A stretch of DNA of 64,000 nucleotides from an uncultured Bacteroidales bacterium. GTDB lineage: Bacteria > Bacteroidota > Bacteroidia > Bacteroidales > FEN-979. Made by a program: the position numbers and the translations under genes. The notes below the pieces were generated by a model. The model made no database searches and had not been told where the DNA came from. It saw only the letters and a list, made by a program, of their open reading frames with translations. The stretch's first letter is position 1, and every line of letters starts with the position of its first letter. The stretch covers positions 1 to 64,000 of the forward strand of contig CAIVAT010000096.1 in assembly GCA_903903985.1 (NCBI GenBank), read 5' to 3'. This document shows positions 63,181 through 64,000 of this stretch, piece after piece.

Positions 63181-63897
63181 TTACGTCAATCTGGCCAGGA
63201 TGCCTCCTTTGGTTTTCCGGTCAATAAAATGACTGAGATATTTCCTTGCAATCAATAAGCGGTCGGGATAGAATTCTTCTTTCTCCAGATCCTTTAACAA
63301 ACACTCGACCTCTATCAGGCACCAGGCGCTGAAACAGGCATCGGGGTCAAAGAATATCGCGCCCAACTCTTCGTCGACAACACTACCGGAAAGAATAAAG
63401 GCAAGGCACCCCAGGAATGACCATATAAGACGCATTTTTTTGATGCGTTTATTCGACCTTCCCAATTCCCCGATTGCACCATTAAAATCGAGGATGCACA
63501 ACTTCGACTCAATCAAATCGACCCAGGCTTCTTCACAAGTCGGATCGAGCGAAAGGGAAGTTTGTTCCAGAGCAATGCTTAATATGAAAACCTCCCTTCG
63601 CTCAACAATGGATAATTTCTGGTCCCTGCATGCAGAACTTTTCATGGCGGCTGCTTTCATCCAGTATAAAGCCACATCTTGGGGGTTCAGCGAAATGGCC
63701 GTATCAACTGCATATAATGCCTTGTCCAGCTTTCCTTGCAACCTCAGTACAAAGGAATACTGACTCTGGTAACTATATTCAGTTGGATCGAGTTCTATTA
63801 GGCGCTTGTAATACATTTCGGCTGCATGGTAATCCTTGTTCTCATAGGATGTCGAGGCGAGGAAGTTCAGTTCCGATTGGGTTTGATCACGCTTCAT
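63181..63897 (-). CDS. TPR-repeat protein
   Basis: A 238-residue soluble protein with TPR repeats in the first 80 residues (NFLASTSYENKDYHAAEMYY, YSFVLRLQGKLDKALYAVDT, ISLNPQDVALYWMKAAAMKS) and at about 100-145. A hydrophobic stretch near 155-175 (IWSFLGCLAFILSGSVV) may be buried or membrane-associated. It sits 80 bp before the AAA+ activator and 20 bp after another gene on the same strand. TPR proteins usually mediate protein contacts; a partnership with the activator is inference. Confidence 0.75.
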   Translation of the reverse strand: MKRDQTQSELNFLASTSYENKDYHAAEMYYKRLIELDPTEYSYQSQYSFVLRLQGKLDKALYAVDTAISLNPQDVALYWMKAAAMKSSACRDQKLSIVERREVFILSIALEQTSLSLDPTCEEAWVDLIESKLCILDFNGAIGELGRSNKRIKKMRLIWSFLGCLAFILSGSVVDEELGAIFFDPDACFSAWCLIEVECLLKDLEKEEFYPDRLLIARKYLSHFIDRKTKGGILARLT

Positions 63898-63917
63898 GGT
63901 ATAATGTGTTCTTAAGG

Positions 63918-64000
63918 TTAATAAGCAGTTACTGAAAATAACCTGTCCTGCCAGTCATTCAGTTCGCATTCCAGGGAGTATCTGGTCGCGGGATCCAGCA
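63918..64000 (-). CDS. C-terminal end of a gene cut by the window edge
   Basis: On the minus strand an open frame enters at base 64000 and stops at TAA (63920-63918). It encodes LDPATRYSLECELNDWQDRL and a few more residues. Only 27 residues are visible, so no function can be given. Its stop lies 20 bp before the TPR gene start, which suggests one operon. Confidence 0.55.
   Translation of the reverse strand, partial: LDPATRYSLECELNDWQDRLFSVTAY

Overview
This window looks like a chromosome segment of a Bacteroidota bacterium, probably an uncultured Bacteroidales-like lineage. The evidence is consistent across the window. Promoters carry the Bacteroidota -7 box TAnnTTTG and no strong Shine-Dalgarno sites are seen. 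Two secreted proteins end in type IX secretion (Por) sorting domains. The cbb3 oxidase subunits CcoN and CcoO are fused. The segment is ordinary chromosome: there is no transposase, integrase, phage module or CRISPR array. The one RNA gene seen is a tRNA-Gly(CCC).

Region by region. (1) 1-11.8 kb is an envelope and stress region. It holds an MlaE-type lipid-transport permease, a Gln-rich DUF6600 protein, an OmpA-type outer-membrane protein, a secreted double-DUF3494 (ice-binding/adhesin fold) protein, a decayed second DUF3494 gene, a six-gene operon of small envelope proteins ending in an NRAMP-like transporter, and a CsbD protein. Five transcription units here share a 39-bp element that I read directly. 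Each copy lies exactly 19 bp upstream of a -7 box and contains a TGTAAC-type direct repeat with a 21-bp period. This points to one dedicated activator and is the most interesting signal in the window. (2) 12-15.5 kb has rlmF and a YfhO-type membrane protein. (3) 15.5-27.3 kb is a respiratory block. Cytochrome bd oxidase (cydAB, minus strand) lies back to back with a full cbb3 oxidase locus (ccoI, ccoS, ccoNO, ccoQ, ccoP, ccoG, ccoH, a TauE/SafE-like protein and a lipoprotein cytochrome c). Together with dsbD and ccmF further right this describes microaerobic respiration and cytochrome c maturation. (4) 27.4-36.3 kb is mixed: a GH109-type oxidoreductase, an M28 peptidase, a GH13 amylase, an acyltransferase, a TMTC-like GT-C/TPR protein and a gamma carbonic anhydrase. 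(5) 36.4-43.8 kb is central metabolism: nadB, sucB and sucA (2-oxoglutarate dehydrogenase E2 and E1) and an M20 dipeptidase. (6) 44-60.3 kb holds an FG-GAP secreted protein, dsbD, ccmF, pcm, a Gfo/Idh/MocA oxidoreductase, a polyprenyl sugar transferase, a sirtuin, an S9 peptidase, a diacylglycerol kinase, an isoprenylcysteine-methyltransferase-like protein and an ABC-F ATPase. (7) 60.6-64 kb has the tRNA, two small hypothetical genes, and a minus-strand operon of a cut gene, a TPR protein and an unusual sigma-54 AAA+ activator with no recognisable receiver or DNA-binding domain.

Non-coding structure adds three things: a truncated octanucleotide tandem repeat at the left edge, a pair of about 85-bp dispersed hairpin elements in inverted orientation (31.4 and 60.3 kb), and an AT-rich simple repeat that appears to have been recruited into coding sequence (a signal peptide core and the linker of the E2 enzyme). 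All functional names rest on motif recognition by eye. No database search was run.
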